Shown: in pieces, positions 46,693 to 58,779 of the stretch
Layout of the letters: the number at the start of each line of letters is the position of its first letter
Numbering within the stretch: the stretch's first letter is position 1
Origin: Saposhnikovia divaricata
Lineage: Eukaryota; Streptophyta; Magnoliopsida; Apiales; Apiaceae
Direction of reading: 5' to 3'
Assembly: GCA_036435485.1 (NCBI GenBank)
Contig: CM071598.1
Span: forward strand, 200,983,148 to 201,047,147
DNA: 64,000 bases
The notes under the pieces: generated by a model
Seen by the model: only the letters and a program-made list of their open reading frames with translations
Told to the model about the DNA's origin: nothing
The model's database searches: none
Program-made: the position numbers and the translations under genes

Positions 46693-49684
46693 TCTCATCT
46701 CCTTAAAAGGATTCTGTCTTAAGAACCTAAGGAGAATAGTTGTGGATAAAATTCCAACTTTACCCTTTCCAACTCTAAGGTTGACACTTCAACCCTTTTG
46801 TTCTCTCACCTTGGTCTCACCAACGCTTTAATGTTGTTTCTCAACGCATGCTCTCCTCGACCTGTATTCCTTAACGGTTGCTCTATGAATGAAAATTTCT
46901 ATCCCACTACTTATACGTTCCTCTTCTACCTTGTTCATAGTATCCGTGTTGAGTCCTTGTATCATTGGCCCGTGAATACTTTGTGGTCGTGTTTTATAAT
47001 CTGAGACAACGTCAATATGCATGGTATTCGTCATATTCCTTGGCTTGATTAGCACACATGTGTTGCTTCCCGTCAACCGTTACCACTTGCTATGGATACT
47101 GTATAGTCTTCGGTATACATCGAACCAGTTCAGCTATTATATCCCTCGTTCATTGACTTCTTCGTAACGCAAGAAAAGCGAAACTTCTTCTTTCGCAGTA
47201 CGCTTTACAAGAGACGTCCTTACGTTCGCATGGTGACGATCGTGATAACAACATTCATTTCATTGATAAGTTTTTATTCTCGACTGCCCGTGAAATCTAA
47301 GGCACGACACTAAATATAAATTCGATCGTCTAGATAATTCTTCTCCCCTGTCCGTCAGCCACATATCAAATTAGTACATACGCTCAATCTCTTTGTTAAA
47401 TATACTTGAAAGCACATTCAATATTCAAAGTTTAACTTTAAGTCTTTATCTGACGTAATCGCTGCAGAAGTTTTATATTGCACCACCATCTCTTCCATAT
47501 ATAAATCGATAATCTTCTAAATGGAAAGTCTCTCGCAGGTAAATCACTTGGTTCAACAATTATGAATCAACTAGGGCCATCTCTTGGCTCGGTCTTCAGC
47601 GACCTGCTTATGAAATTCATTATAATTCTGTCCACGTTCAAGAGTTTCTACAGGCGGAATTAATCCACAAGATCTCTATCATTCTACTTTTGACATGTCG
47701 CGTTTGTACTTAATAGTTTGCCAATACCATTCTTCATATCCGTTTGCCAAACATTCTCTTAATTCTCTATACATCTTTGTCCTTCCCCATAATTTAGTCA
47801 CTTTCCTCTAACATTATTCTTTATTGTATATACTCTATTTTCTTGGTCAATACTGACTGAATTCCAATTTCGAATAATCCCTTCTATAGGTATCGACCAC
47901 CACACTGACCTTTCTTGGGAAATAACAAATTTCTCCATTATACTCCCTGCTCCCTTTCGTCACCTTCTCTTTCTTATGTTTAGTTCTAATATGAAGATAT
48001 ACTTATGGCACTTGTGGAAAACTTTCACACTTTTCTCATAAAGTTAACGTCTCAGTTTTATGCGTGAACGCCATCATGACTAATCCCAGACTCACGGTTA
48101 GTATATCCTATCCCGTAACCTTTATGTTGTTTAGAAGTATAGGCTATCATCCCCTTTCTACTGCATCAGCACACCTCTTAAACTCTTGAAAGACTCATCA
48201 TCGTGACTCTCAAAGTCCTCTTTTTATCATCAAGTATATCTAACAACGAGGTTGTTGCTAATATCTCATTTCATTCCAAAACTTTGTTCATTAATCCATA
48301 AAGGCTTCTGACTCATTAGTCCACTCAACTGGTACTACCATAATTTTATAACGTTTATATTAGTGTGAAATGCCAACTTTGGCACAGTACAGAGGTCGAT
48401 CTTGAGTTGGTGAAACCGACTTTTCAACCTTATCTTTGAAAAACAACTACGCGTTTTAACTGGTCAACAATTCCTACATCTCCAGTTAGGGGTATCGATT
48501 CTCGATGGTATATGTAAGATGTCATACGCTCGTCCTCTTTCACAACTAGCGCCAATCAGTCTGAGGCATGCATGCTGCTGCGATTCCCAATAAACTTGAT
48601 TAGGTGGTAATCTCGAAGGATCATTGGGATATATCCATGCATCCATTTGCTATTAGGGGCCTTTTAAACTTTATGTCTCTCTATGTGCATCAATCCCTTT
48701 AAGCTAAGTAAAGCTTCACATTCTTGCCACGATATTTCTTCCTTTCTTGTCCATCTCACTTCCATGTTAGTTTCCTCTAAGGATATGTCTTACATCGCAA
48801 TCGATTTGAATTTCTTGGATCAGGAAAAGGCTTGGTAACTCCAGAATTCATTAATATAACATCCTGAAAACGGTTGGTAGGAGCGTACTCCAAACCACCT
48901 CATCATTTCTTATAACCTTCCTCACACTAATATTAAAGGTCCTTGTGGTATGCCCCGACATGTTATTCTTACTTTAAATAATTACTCGGCATAACGCTCT
49001 GGCTGCACAATAACAACATTTGGTTGTTTTTTTTATCTCATATTGGTGGAACGGTTCACAATTGTACCTCCTGTTCACCTTAGAGTAATCACTTTTGAAA
49101 GGAATGGTTTCAAAATAACCAGGTCCAATAGATAATTTCAATAAGAATTCCACATTGGATGTTCCAAGAATGTTGATGGTTCCAAATACTAGGAGTCTCG
49201 ATTTTTTTGGAGAGGTAAGGATGGACCAAAAGAATACAACAAGGTTTATTCCTTCATGTCCTGATAATTTTGTAATGTGATATCGTAGAGAGTGTTGCAC
49301 GAGGGCAATGATTGTTGGATACAAAAGTCATAAAGACGATCTTTATACCATTCTTACATCTGGTGAATACTTTTCCTCAAAAATAGAGGATCTAAAGTCC
49401 CATTGATAAAGGTCAATCGATCGAAAGCAATTCTACTCTATGACAATAAAAAATGAAGCAGTTTATCATTCAAGTAATCTATGGTTTCAAATGAATCTTC
49501 ATTATATGAATGAAAGAACAGAATATTCAAGTGACATAAAGTCTGATACGAAGATGGGTAGAATTCAAGTTGAGTGGGCGACCTCACTAGGTCTCAATCA
49601 AGTTATTCGTCAAAACTTTCATCATCATACTTTACCACATGCAAAATGCATTGCGGAATGAATTAAATTGGGAGTTGGACCAGT

Positions 49685-49870
49685 GAAACAATAACTAGTC
49701 CTTTTCAAGAAACAATAGCAACTAGCTAGACAAAATTTGCTAGTTCACCTGTTTGAGACATCACCACTAGCTAGGACAATTAGCTAGGTGTTCTTCACAA
49801 CATTACAATTTTGACTAGTTAGAACAATCAACTAGTCATTCATATTGACATATCGACTAGCCAGTTTCAA
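49685..49870. repeat. CTAG-rich cluster in element R
   Basis: Counterpart of 11005-11200 with slightly more intact ACTAG words. Confidence 0.7.
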
Positions 49871-51738
49871 TTGGCTAAAACGGAATTTCAACATCGTAGC
49901 CACTGAAGAAACTTTAGGCTACTCGGACAACGAATGGAAATAAGAAGTTATTAAGTTTGAAAAAGAAAACTATAAAATCTAAAGTGAATGTTCTAGGTAT
50001 CGGAACAATCGATAACCTCTCATCAAATATTACTTACCAGTGAAACGGTCCACCCAAGGGTGCCTCCGTACACATGCTTTATCAGATCCTACAATAGAAT
50101 TAAATTCAGAATACCAATATCAAAATGATATCCTTACTATGATTTCAATGTACGATGTACAATCTCATCTTGAATAGAAGAAAAGAATTCATGAAGGATG
50201 TCTGGACATTAGATCATCCATGTCCTCAGTAATTTGTTAAATATTTATGAGCTCAACTGAAGAGTGCAAGTATGAAAGAAGCAATCAAATATCAATATTC
50301 GTTAAGTAATATTCATCGATTAATTAAGGAAATATTTGTTGAACCTTCCTTGGATAATTGAAAGAAAGTGTAAATAGGCCCGAGCCAAACAAGATCATCA
50401 TAAATTTTTGAATAGAATGTTCATGGATCAAATAAAATTACTTCGGATAAGTCCTGCTTTAGGGAAAGTATCTCACTGGTTGTTATTCCACAAGTTTGAA
50501 GTAGAAAGCTAGAAGGGTTACCTGACATAAACTAATCGAGGTAACAGGGTTAGTGAACAGTTTAAAATGAGGTAGTGCACCTGCCGGTAGTTACCAAAAT
50601 AAGTTAATGATCATTCGTGCATCTCATTATCACCATTATGAGGGTAACTCCATCTCTTCGTCTTCGTAATACAAGACACCAACTACTGTGTCTCTCAATC
50701 ATCATCTTACAGTCATTTATCGAGTTGGGGTTTCACAGTTATATCTGTCATTTCTGTGCTTTATCTTGAAGACCAAGCTTCACATCATTCCGGGGACACC
50801 TGCTAAGTCCATAGGGTCCTACTTCATGTCTTCCGACATGAATCACAAGTGGGCAGTTCCCCTTGGGAACAGATCAAAGAGATCTCTCAGGGATCTCAGT
50901 GCAGTCCATAGGTTCAGTGGCGGGTGCGTGTATATGGACATATACCAAAAATATTGAGGTCTACAATACATATATACGTAGTCCCTGATAACATCTCTAT
51001 CAAAGGATCCCACTCTAGACCCACTGGTCTTTTCTTTTAGTAGACTCTGAGATCAATGTACCGCTCGTTGCAACCATATTCAACTTCTCTTGAGTCCCTT
51101 TGTTAATTCCACTTGTTTGTTCTCTAAGTTGAACTACCATGCTCTAGCGTCCGAATCATGCGTGGAATTATCTAGCACGCTCGTCTTATGATAACCTTCT
51201 CGTATAACACATGTAAAATTCGCCATCAAGGGTAATGAAATCCACAACGACATAGTGACCAACTTTCAGGTAAACCCGTTACTTATCGAAAATCGGATCT
51301 TATAGCCAAAGTATAAGACTTTCATTATTCCAAGTACTAAGTACCCTTAATTATGTAGGGAAGTCTAAACTTCTTGATTCTTAAAATGCCGCCTCCTAAA
51401 CTGTGGAGGACTATGGGCCACAAAATTTATGCCAGCCTAGTCATCCGATCATATTGGCAATATCGCCTCTACCTCAGCTGCTCTTGAGATTTCGCTCTGC
51501 TTCCCATATCATTACCTATGATAGGTCATGTACGACTCTCAAACCTCTATTCATCATTCTGAAGGTCTCTAAGGATTCTATCGACCCTAGTATAATACCT
51601 CCAGTAAACACTCCAGTCCATTCTACTCACCGGTACCTCTTCCGGAAGTCCAATAATAAGTTTACTACGATCTCTTATGTCATTCTCCTACTTAGACTTA
51701 ACTCTCAACACTCTCGTTTCTGAGTACTGTAACTTATC

Positions 51739-51750
51739 GCTCTGATACCA
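51739..51750 (-). other. Primer binding site of element R
   Basis: Minus strand TGGTATCAGAGC, a tRNA-iMet match, four bases inside the 5' LTR boundary at 51755. Confidence 0.9.
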
Positions 51751-51754
51751 TTCC

Positions 51755-54700
51755 TGTGGCGCCCCCAAATCTGAGGTCAAAGATTCAGGTCGTCACATCA
51801 CCATCCAACCATATCATACCTGTATTAACTTTACAACTCAATAATACATCCATCCAGACCTCAATCTTACACACAAAAAAGTTAGAGCCTCAGAAACGAT
51901 AATCAAAAGTAACACTAAATATTACAATTCATCTGTACAATCCAGAATCTTACGCACTTCCACTTATACAACTACACTTGAAGACAAGTCTTACTATTAC
52001 AGTTGAAAACCTATCAGACTTACTCTGTAGTATTTATCAGGAACTAAATCATCTCCGGGGTGAATCTTCTACTCCTCTTCTGCTGGTGCGGAGTTAACCG
52101 ACCAAATTCTTCTCTTTCTGAAAAGTTTTTATAAAGCAAGAATGAGCTACATAATGCTCCGCAAGTTCACCATTTTGAAAAATAATGTGGTTTATTTCGA
52201 AAACATTCCCAACTGTATGGGTATATATCTCAGATTTCAAAACATAATTGGACAATATATATGTCCGAGTTTGAATAAAACATTTATACTCACTAAGGAG
52301 CTTTAAGAATAACATATGAACCCTTTATAAGGTTCCCATTTCAGTATATCTCAAGTTTGAAAATATATATATACATATGAGTATATCATTTTCGGCAAAA
52401 CACTCTACGGTTAACATACTGTACAGGGAATACATCATTGCAAACCTCTTTCCTTCCATTAGCTTAGAAGGTTTCTCATTCAAAAACATTTCAGTTTTGA
52501 AATAATTGCAAGAGTGCAATAACACGTGCCAATCTTTATAGAAAATCTTGCAGTTCTAGATACTGCACGATGTCAATATTTTTCTTATAAAAAACCACAC
52601 TATCGGCAACTTGGCACTTAGGCCCAAGAAGCAGTGTTTGAGTATTTTTCCAGAGTGGAGGATGGGACTGGAAGAAAACATAAAAACCTGACAAGGATTG
52701 ACGATGATCAGTCGCCACAACCAAGTCCAATAATCCGCGGGTCTTTTCTACCGGTAGAAGGATAGAAACTACATCCTTAACTATCCTCGGGTGAAAACTA
52801 CATCCGTAATCACCCTCGATGAAAACTAAATCCGTAATCATCCTTCGGCAACACCTGGGCCGGAATAATTGATGGACCGCCTGGCTCACGGCCGCTTACA
52901 CATCCCGGGAATCGTTCGTCAATGATTCCCACACCTACCAGAGTCCCTTTTTTTTCATTTCTTTTCAAAAATCATTTTGATAGAAAATTCGAGTAGTTGA
53001 AGTTTGACCTCAGTAGACCGATAATTCTTGAAATACGTACAAGAAGTAAAACCTGATCGGGGGTTTTCGAAAATGTTTTGGGTTCGAAAGAGTTCGAGTT
53101 TGAAAACGCTAAAGGTATCTTGGATTAGTTTTGTCTTTAAAATGATGAACAATAATTAATAAATGATATTTTGAGATTTAATATAAACAATTAATAAAAT
53201 AATTATTTAATTAAAATAAGCTTTTAATCCAAGATAGATATTTTTGAGTATTTTTAACAACGTAAAATAATAAATACTTAAGTATACGATACTTCCCGAA
53301 TGACTCTTCAGGTTTTCATAATTTAATCATGATACAATAATATACCGCTCCCCGGTCAATAGTATATTTGGACCGCTACGACTTCTATTGCTAGAATCGT
53401 TGTCCGAAGGAAACACTTTCATTCTAAGTTCAAGGGTGTACAAACACGTATGCATAAATCTAAAACTTCAACATAATCTCGTTAAGCATAAGCATATTAT
53501 ACGTTTGGAAGCTACAAACACAACAGTGAAAATCCTTATATATAAGTGTTGAAAAGTAAACTTGCCTTGGTTAGGGTGGGGTGGTCGAGCTTGCGACGTG
53601 GAACGAAGATCTATACATAATCAATATTCGTACGTTAGTACCTTAACAACACTACTTAATCGTAAGGTTTTAAAGGATGTTAGACCAACTTAACGACTCC
53701 AATTTGTGACAACTAACCCTCCCATATGACCATGTCATCACTTTATCACATTCGTTACCCATTCGACTCGAATCCATTCCTCAAACTTGAAACACAACTG
53801 AGTACTCTTAAAACTACGTTAAACTAACCTCCTAGGTGATTTTTCACTCGCGCGCACTTAGCTTTAACATTTTTATAAAATTGAAAAATACAAATTTTAC
53901 TCCAATTCTTTCGGACAGCCTTCACAACTGTATAATCTAACTACCCTCAAATTTTCATAACACTAGCATAATTTTAAGGGGTCCTAACTTAGTTCACAAG
54001 TGGACAACATAGTGCAGTCTGAATTCCAGAACCACACTGCACTAATCTGGCCATAACTCAAGATCTACAAATCTCCTGGGTATGAACCTTATATTTCTAG
54101 AAACTACATTCAATTATCTTTCCAACCATATAAATTAGGTCCTCGGGGGACAAGATTTAGGGGTTCAATACCCTCTCACAAGACAGTACATACTCCCAGG
54201 ATTTAACACAGCACACATCTTTTCTTAAACATTCAAGAACCCACTTTATACATCACATCTACCATCAAAACCACCAAGATTTGTCTCTATAGAATACATG
54301 GGGTTATATACACTAAGTACAAGCTTTAAAATCACATCAACAACATATAATCTCAAGATTTTCATCATCCATAACTCCTATAACCAAGATATGCACTAAA
54401 ACTCTTAGATCTAACATTATAAACCATAAACAATCCATGACTAAGAGTGGTTAGAGTTTTTTACCTTCCTCGATGTGTGTAATAGCTTTCTAAACCTTGT
54501 ATAATCCTTGTATAGCCTTGGGTAAGCTTGAATGATCAAAAGAAATGAAGAAAACAAAGTTAGTAATTCGGAGTTATTAGAACCCGACTGAAGGATCATG
54601 GAAAACGAGGCCCTTACCGAGCTTTTCTGATTGAGGCTTCTAAAGGAAAGTTGTAGAGCATCTTAACAGCTTTCCAACAAGCTAAAGAACACCAAATTTC

Positions 54701-55691
54701 ATTGAGTAATGAAGGGTATATGACCGTTTGAAAATCAGTACAGAAGCTGTCTAGGATTCTGGGCAGCTCGGTTCTTCAACTTTGGGAGGAGATTTCACTA
54801 GGCTATACTCATCATATTGACATGAAATTTTGAGCGAATGTTCTTCATAGTATTAGGGAGCTGTGGTTAAAATATGGTGATTTTATCATGGATATAAATG
54901 GAGATATGAATTTTCTTCTTGAGAGTGTTTCTGCTAGCAGCTTGGAAAGAATGGAGAGAAATGGAGTGTTTTGCTTGCTTCTTGGTTACTTGAAATGTGT
55001 GACAAAATAATGTGATATCTAGATATTATTAGATATGTATGGCTGATCTTATCACCTTGGGGTTTGTTCAAGGAGAATTGGACAAGCTTGCTAATTGTTT
55101 TGTTTCTTGTTTGATGTGTGGTTTGAATTATGGGATGTATTATTGATATGTATTGATATGTATATCATTCACATGTCTCCACCCTAGTCTAGTAGCCTAG
55201 GTTCAAGCCATACCTCCTTGTCCCCTAAAGTATGGTGCACATTCTTTACACTATTCATCTAGTTACTTTTTGCTTTCTAGTTTACTCTCCTAATTATCTA
55301 GTTACATGATACTTGCATGTAATATCCTTCCTTGTATTTTTATTTCTCCACCAATGGTTGTCACTTAATCCTTAATTCCTCAAAATTAATATCTCATTTC
55401 TTGAATATAATAATATATAATTCACTGCCCGGTCAAATATTACACCAGAATACAAATTGGAATTTATGAATTCCGATCGTCTTTACATACACTTATTTGC
55501 TCCGTGAATCACTAATATGACTTCGAAATATCCATACCATGTCTTGTACATAGGGTGGCGTGAAAATTTTCTTGGTCCTCAAAATCACTATTCATCCATA
55601 AATTACTATTCACGCATGACAAACACTATTCACGTATATACTTATTCTTAATAAGAAAAGTTTTAATTCTACCGAAAACTGGGTTCTTACA
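51755..55691 (-). repeat. 5' LTR of element R, 3.94 kb
   Basis: On the minus strand it runs from TGTAAGAACCCAG at 55691 to GGGGGCGCCACA at 51755. It is uninterrupted, so it is the reference for reconstructing the split 3' LTR. It carries the 28-bp triplication (52765-52848). No coding sequence is supported. Confidence 0.93.
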
Positions 55692-56460
55692 TTGAACTAG
55701 ACTTAACTTGCTATTTAGTCATTGAACATTAAATTTTTTGCACAAACGTTAACTCAGCTTTTACTTTAACGGAATCCGTTGGGTTTTTTATTTTTTTTCT
55801 TAATTATGATTGTTCAGTCAAATTGGTGGGTTGTATAGCTTCCCATGATTGTTAGAAGGCTAATTACAAGATCAATTTCATCATTTTATTCCGGATTTGA
55901 GTAATTCGTATAATTAGGGTTCTTAGTTCATAATTTGGGGATTTTATTTATGTTGAATGTTCACTTAATTGGATGTTTTGTATAGGTTTAGGAGGTCATA
56001 AGCAACATGTTTATGTGATTAATTGGAATGTTATGTTTGTATAAAGGCATAAACGAGTGGTCATAGGTAGTTTACTTGTTCCTCTAGCTTCATTTTGGGA
56101 CCTTTAACGCTCAATTTGGTTTAGAAAATAGGTTAAGTCGAAATTCTTGCTAGAAGATGTTAATTTCGCCGGACTCGAAGTTCCGGTGTGAGTTCGTGAT
56201 TGTTGTGGTTATAAACGAGTTGCTGCAACTGTCCTGAGCACGTAGATGTCGTTTAATGTGAATTTTTGGCAAGTAGAGAGTCTTCGGAAAGTTGTAGTCG
56301 CCGGATAATTGATTCCGTTAGTGCATATTAATGGCATGTTAACGGCAGTTACCTAAATGCAAGTTTTAATCAGTTTAATGAGTTGATTGCAAGTTTTTTC
56401 AGTTTAATGACCCACTTGCAAGTTTACCACGAGTTCAATTATGAATAAACCATTTTACCC
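55692..56460 (+). mobile_element. TIR element (MULE-like MITE), right arm and body
   Basis: Begins with the TTGAA target copy (55692-55696) and ends CCATTTTACCC at 56460. The last roughly 80 bp are the inverted partner of 20842-20928. Subterminal words ACTTGCAA and TTTAATGA.. recur several times. There is no ORF, so it depends on a transposase elsewhere. Confidence 0.8.
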
Positions 56461-56470
56461 GTGAGAGAAA
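56461..56470 (+). other. Right target duplication of the TIR element
   Basis: GTGAGAGAAA, paired with GTGAAAAAAA at 20832-20841. Reading on, it restores the ubiquitin-like frame. Confidence 0.65.
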
Positions 56471-57762
56471 CTATTAAGGAAAGAATAGATGTTAATGTCA
56501 CTGATCAAGTCTTATGTTATAAGAATAAAGAACTAGGGTTAAGAACAACATTGGATGAAATTTGAAGCCAGTGGAGGTGAACTCAAATTCTTTAATCTTA
56601 GAGAGATTGATGACATCACTCAAAACCCTAATCATAAAGAGGCTTGGGAACTTCTCAATCAGTTTGTGTTTTCGATGGATTTAATTATCCAAGAAGTTGA
56701 TTTTGAAGAACCATCCAAATTGATTAGGCATTCTCTTTCGGAGTTCTTGAAAAACTTGCCAAATGATATCAAAGTTTGTCCAGACTATATCAAGATTTTT
56801 GACATATCTTGTGCTTTGTCGGGATTGCTTAAACTCTGTTTGTCAAAGAATAAGGATCATGAGAAGTTTGTTGTTCATCTGGTTGCCGATTTAATTGATT
56901 GGATCAATCGTTTGCCTGTAGAATTTCGGCTTCTCACGACACCTACATTGCTGAAATTTTATTTTGGTTTGAAGCCCTCAAGGCATGCCAATCATTTTCT
57001 TAGAGCGGTGAGAGCTACCCTTGGCCATATGATGGTATATGATAATCTCCTCCTGTTGTCGGATATTGGTATTATTGTTGATGATACCATCTCGAAAATA
57101 TGCCATAATTTGAAAAATGGTAAGCAATTATATACAAGATTCTGCCCGGGGATGTTGACTGATGTGGTTGATTTGAGGTTCTTTTTGCTTCCTTTTAAGA
57201 GGATTGTGGGATCAGATTTCAAGATGTACAAAAGTGTTATCACATCTATTCAATCTTCATTAATGAGGTTGATAACACACATGAGTCTTTATTTGGGAAA
57301 GTTGGAAAATATTTAGCGTTCCTGATGTTTTTCAAAACATAAAATCAGAATTTTGGAGTATGTTAACTAAGAGAAAAGTTTCTTTCTGCCATTTGTTGAT
57401 TGAGTATAGCAGTAGGGAAGATAGTTTGTTGATTGAGTATAGCAACCACAAAGACTTAACAACATTTGAGTGTAGAAGACACTTGTCCATGCTATTATTT
57501 CCCGAAGTAAATCAAAATGCAGAACCCCATGTCATATCGATAAAAAGATCATTGATATTGGAAGATTCTTATGAGAAAATTGCTCGTGTAGAAGCAAATG
57601 CATTACAAGATTTTCTGGTTGTGAAATTTAACAATGAAGAAGCTTATGGTCGAGGGGTTCTAGTGGAATGGTTGGTGTTGGTGTGTGAAGAATTATTTGA
57701 TCGTCAAAAGCCCTTCTTTGCAGCTTGTCCAGGCGATTATAGGAGGTTTTGGCCAAATCCAG
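56461..57762 (+). pseudogene. UPL5: UPL5-like HECT E3 ligase, exon piece 2: C-half of Ubl, middle region, start of HECT
   Basis: From 56461 the frame reads VRETIKERIDVNVTDQVLCY then KNKELGLRTTLDEI, the second half of a ubiquitin fold. An extra T near 56560 shifts the frame, which then continues EASGGELKFFNLRE (last strand). The middle region to 57315 (LVADLIDWINRLP, VDLRFFLLPFKRI) resembles the UPL5 spacer. A second shift near 57310 leads to SEFWSMLTKRKVSFCHLLIE, ECRRHLSMLLFPEV and the HECT start EAYGRGVLVEWLVLVCEELF and YRRFWPNPG. The exon ends at a GT donor at 57763. The ATGs at 56555 and 57360 are internal, not starts. This is a plant E3 that would pass ubiquitin from an E2 to a substrate through a HECT cysteine. 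Confidence 0.82.
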
Positions 57763-58109
57763 GTAATTCTGAGTATTAAATACTTCCTACACTATTGTTT
57801 GTGCAAGCCTTAAAAACCAAATTCATAATAATTATCATATTTTAATTACATTGATTATTTTAGTTGCTAAGATCAGGACAAACAATAGGTAGGGATTGTC
57901 ATGAATTGAGGAAGAATTAGCAACTAGCGAATGAGATACCATATTTAAATTACCAGTAGTGCTAAAATCAGGACAAACATTGGGAAGGGATTGCCATCGT
58001 TTGAGAATAAATATTACCAGTTAAGCAAGAAAAGTACTCTGAAATAAATATATAACATTTGAAGTTTATTTAGAATATAACGATTGAAAATTTACACCTT
58101 TTTCTGCAG
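57763..58109 (+). other. Intron in the UPL5-like pseudogene
   Basis: GTAATT...TTTTTCTGCAG, 347 bp. It splits an alanine codon (G|CC), and joining restores NPASKVDHLPLDYF, typical of UPL5. Preserved splice sites show the gene is not a processed copy. Confidence 0.85.
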
Positions 58110-58643
58110 CCTCTAAAGTTGATCATTTGCCTCTTGACTACTTCCGGTTTGCTGGCCGAGTAATTGCGGTAGCTTTATTGCACAAAGTGCAGATTGGCTT
58201 TGCTCTTGACCGCGTGTTTTTTCTGCAATTTGCTGGAAAGCCATTGTTTCTTGAAGATATAAAGGATGCAGAGCCAGTGTTGTACCGAAGTTGGAAGGAA
58301 ATATTGGACATGGATCCTAAAGAAATTTAAAGATATGGAGCTGGTCCAGGATGGATAAAGTATTTCTGTGAACAGTAAAAACATAAGGAAATATGTTGAT
58401 CTACTCATTGATCATCATTTTATGAAATCTATTGCGGAACCAGTTGCTCGATTTACTGAAGGTTTTACTGATATAATAACTAGCTTAGAAAATCAGGAAC
58501 TTTTTTTTCGGTCATTGGAACTTGAGGATCTTGAAAGCATGCTTCGTGGGAGTGATAAACCTCTATGTGTTGAAGATTGGGAAGCTCATACTCACTACTC
58601 TGGCTATAAAGATACTGACCCTGAAATTGTTTGGTTTTGGAAG
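58110..58643 (+). pseudogene. UPL5: UPL5-like HECT E3 ligase, exon piece 3: HECT N-lobe
   Basis: Reads SKVDHLPLDYFRFAGRVIAV then LLHKVQIGFALDRVFFLQF and KDAEPVLYRSWKEILDMDPK, a clear HECT N-lobe, and stops at 58328-58330. About 20 codons normally present in UPL5 (up to the ELCPGG-like segment) are missing. A stop at 58356-58358 follows ELVQDG. After that it resumes SVNSKNIRKYVDLLIDHHFM, VARFTEGFTDIITS, LEDLESMLRGSD, EDWEAHTHYSGYKDTDPEIV to WFWK at the donor at 58644. The deletion and stop remove a stretch within the N-lobe, so no functional ligase can be made. Confidence 0.85.
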
Positions 58644-58779
58644 GTGTGTGAAGCTATGTGTCTCTCCTATGTTAGATCTAGATTCATAGCGTCCTTATGT
58701 GTTAAAAATTATTCATGCATCTCAGAAAATTTAAATATTTCTTGTGCTTATTACAATAGTCTAGTGTACCACTTCGCAG
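58644..58779 (+). other. Intron in the UPL5-like pseudogene
   Basis: GTGTGTGAAG...CACTTCGCAG, 136 bp. Joining gives WFWK-IVRGMSAKQRKALLL, as in UPL5. Confidence 0.85.

Larger units (their letters stand above)
46693..51754 (-). other. Element R interior, non-coding
   Basis: No ORF above about 116 codons, and none with recognisable domains. From about 47755 to 51754 it is shared with element L. 46706-47755 has no counterpart in this window and may be decayed pol of a related element. Near the primer site the minus strand may hold a gag remnant, but none can be named. Confidence 0.65.
20929..55691 (-). mobile_element. Element R: long-LTR Ty3 retrotransposon with two nested elements
   Basis: Full-length element on the minus strand, flanked by TTGAA. 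The 5' LTR is 51755-55691 (3,937 bp). The interior is 46010-51754. The 3' LTR is split over 20929-21488, 31669-34611 and 45574-46009 and adds up to 3,939 bp once the nested elements and their target duplications are removed. The tRNA-iMet primer site and polypurine tract are in the right places. Without the insertions it is about 13.6 kb. The interior has no intact gag or pol, only a pol tail, so it was probably mobilised in trans. LTR divergence over the first 380 bp is about 2.5%. Confidence 0.92.

Noticed and set aside
56555..57316. ATG at 56555 as the start of a stand-alone gene
   Set aside because: The ATG appears through a one-base shift inside the ubiquitin-like domain; upstream codons in another frame continue the domain.
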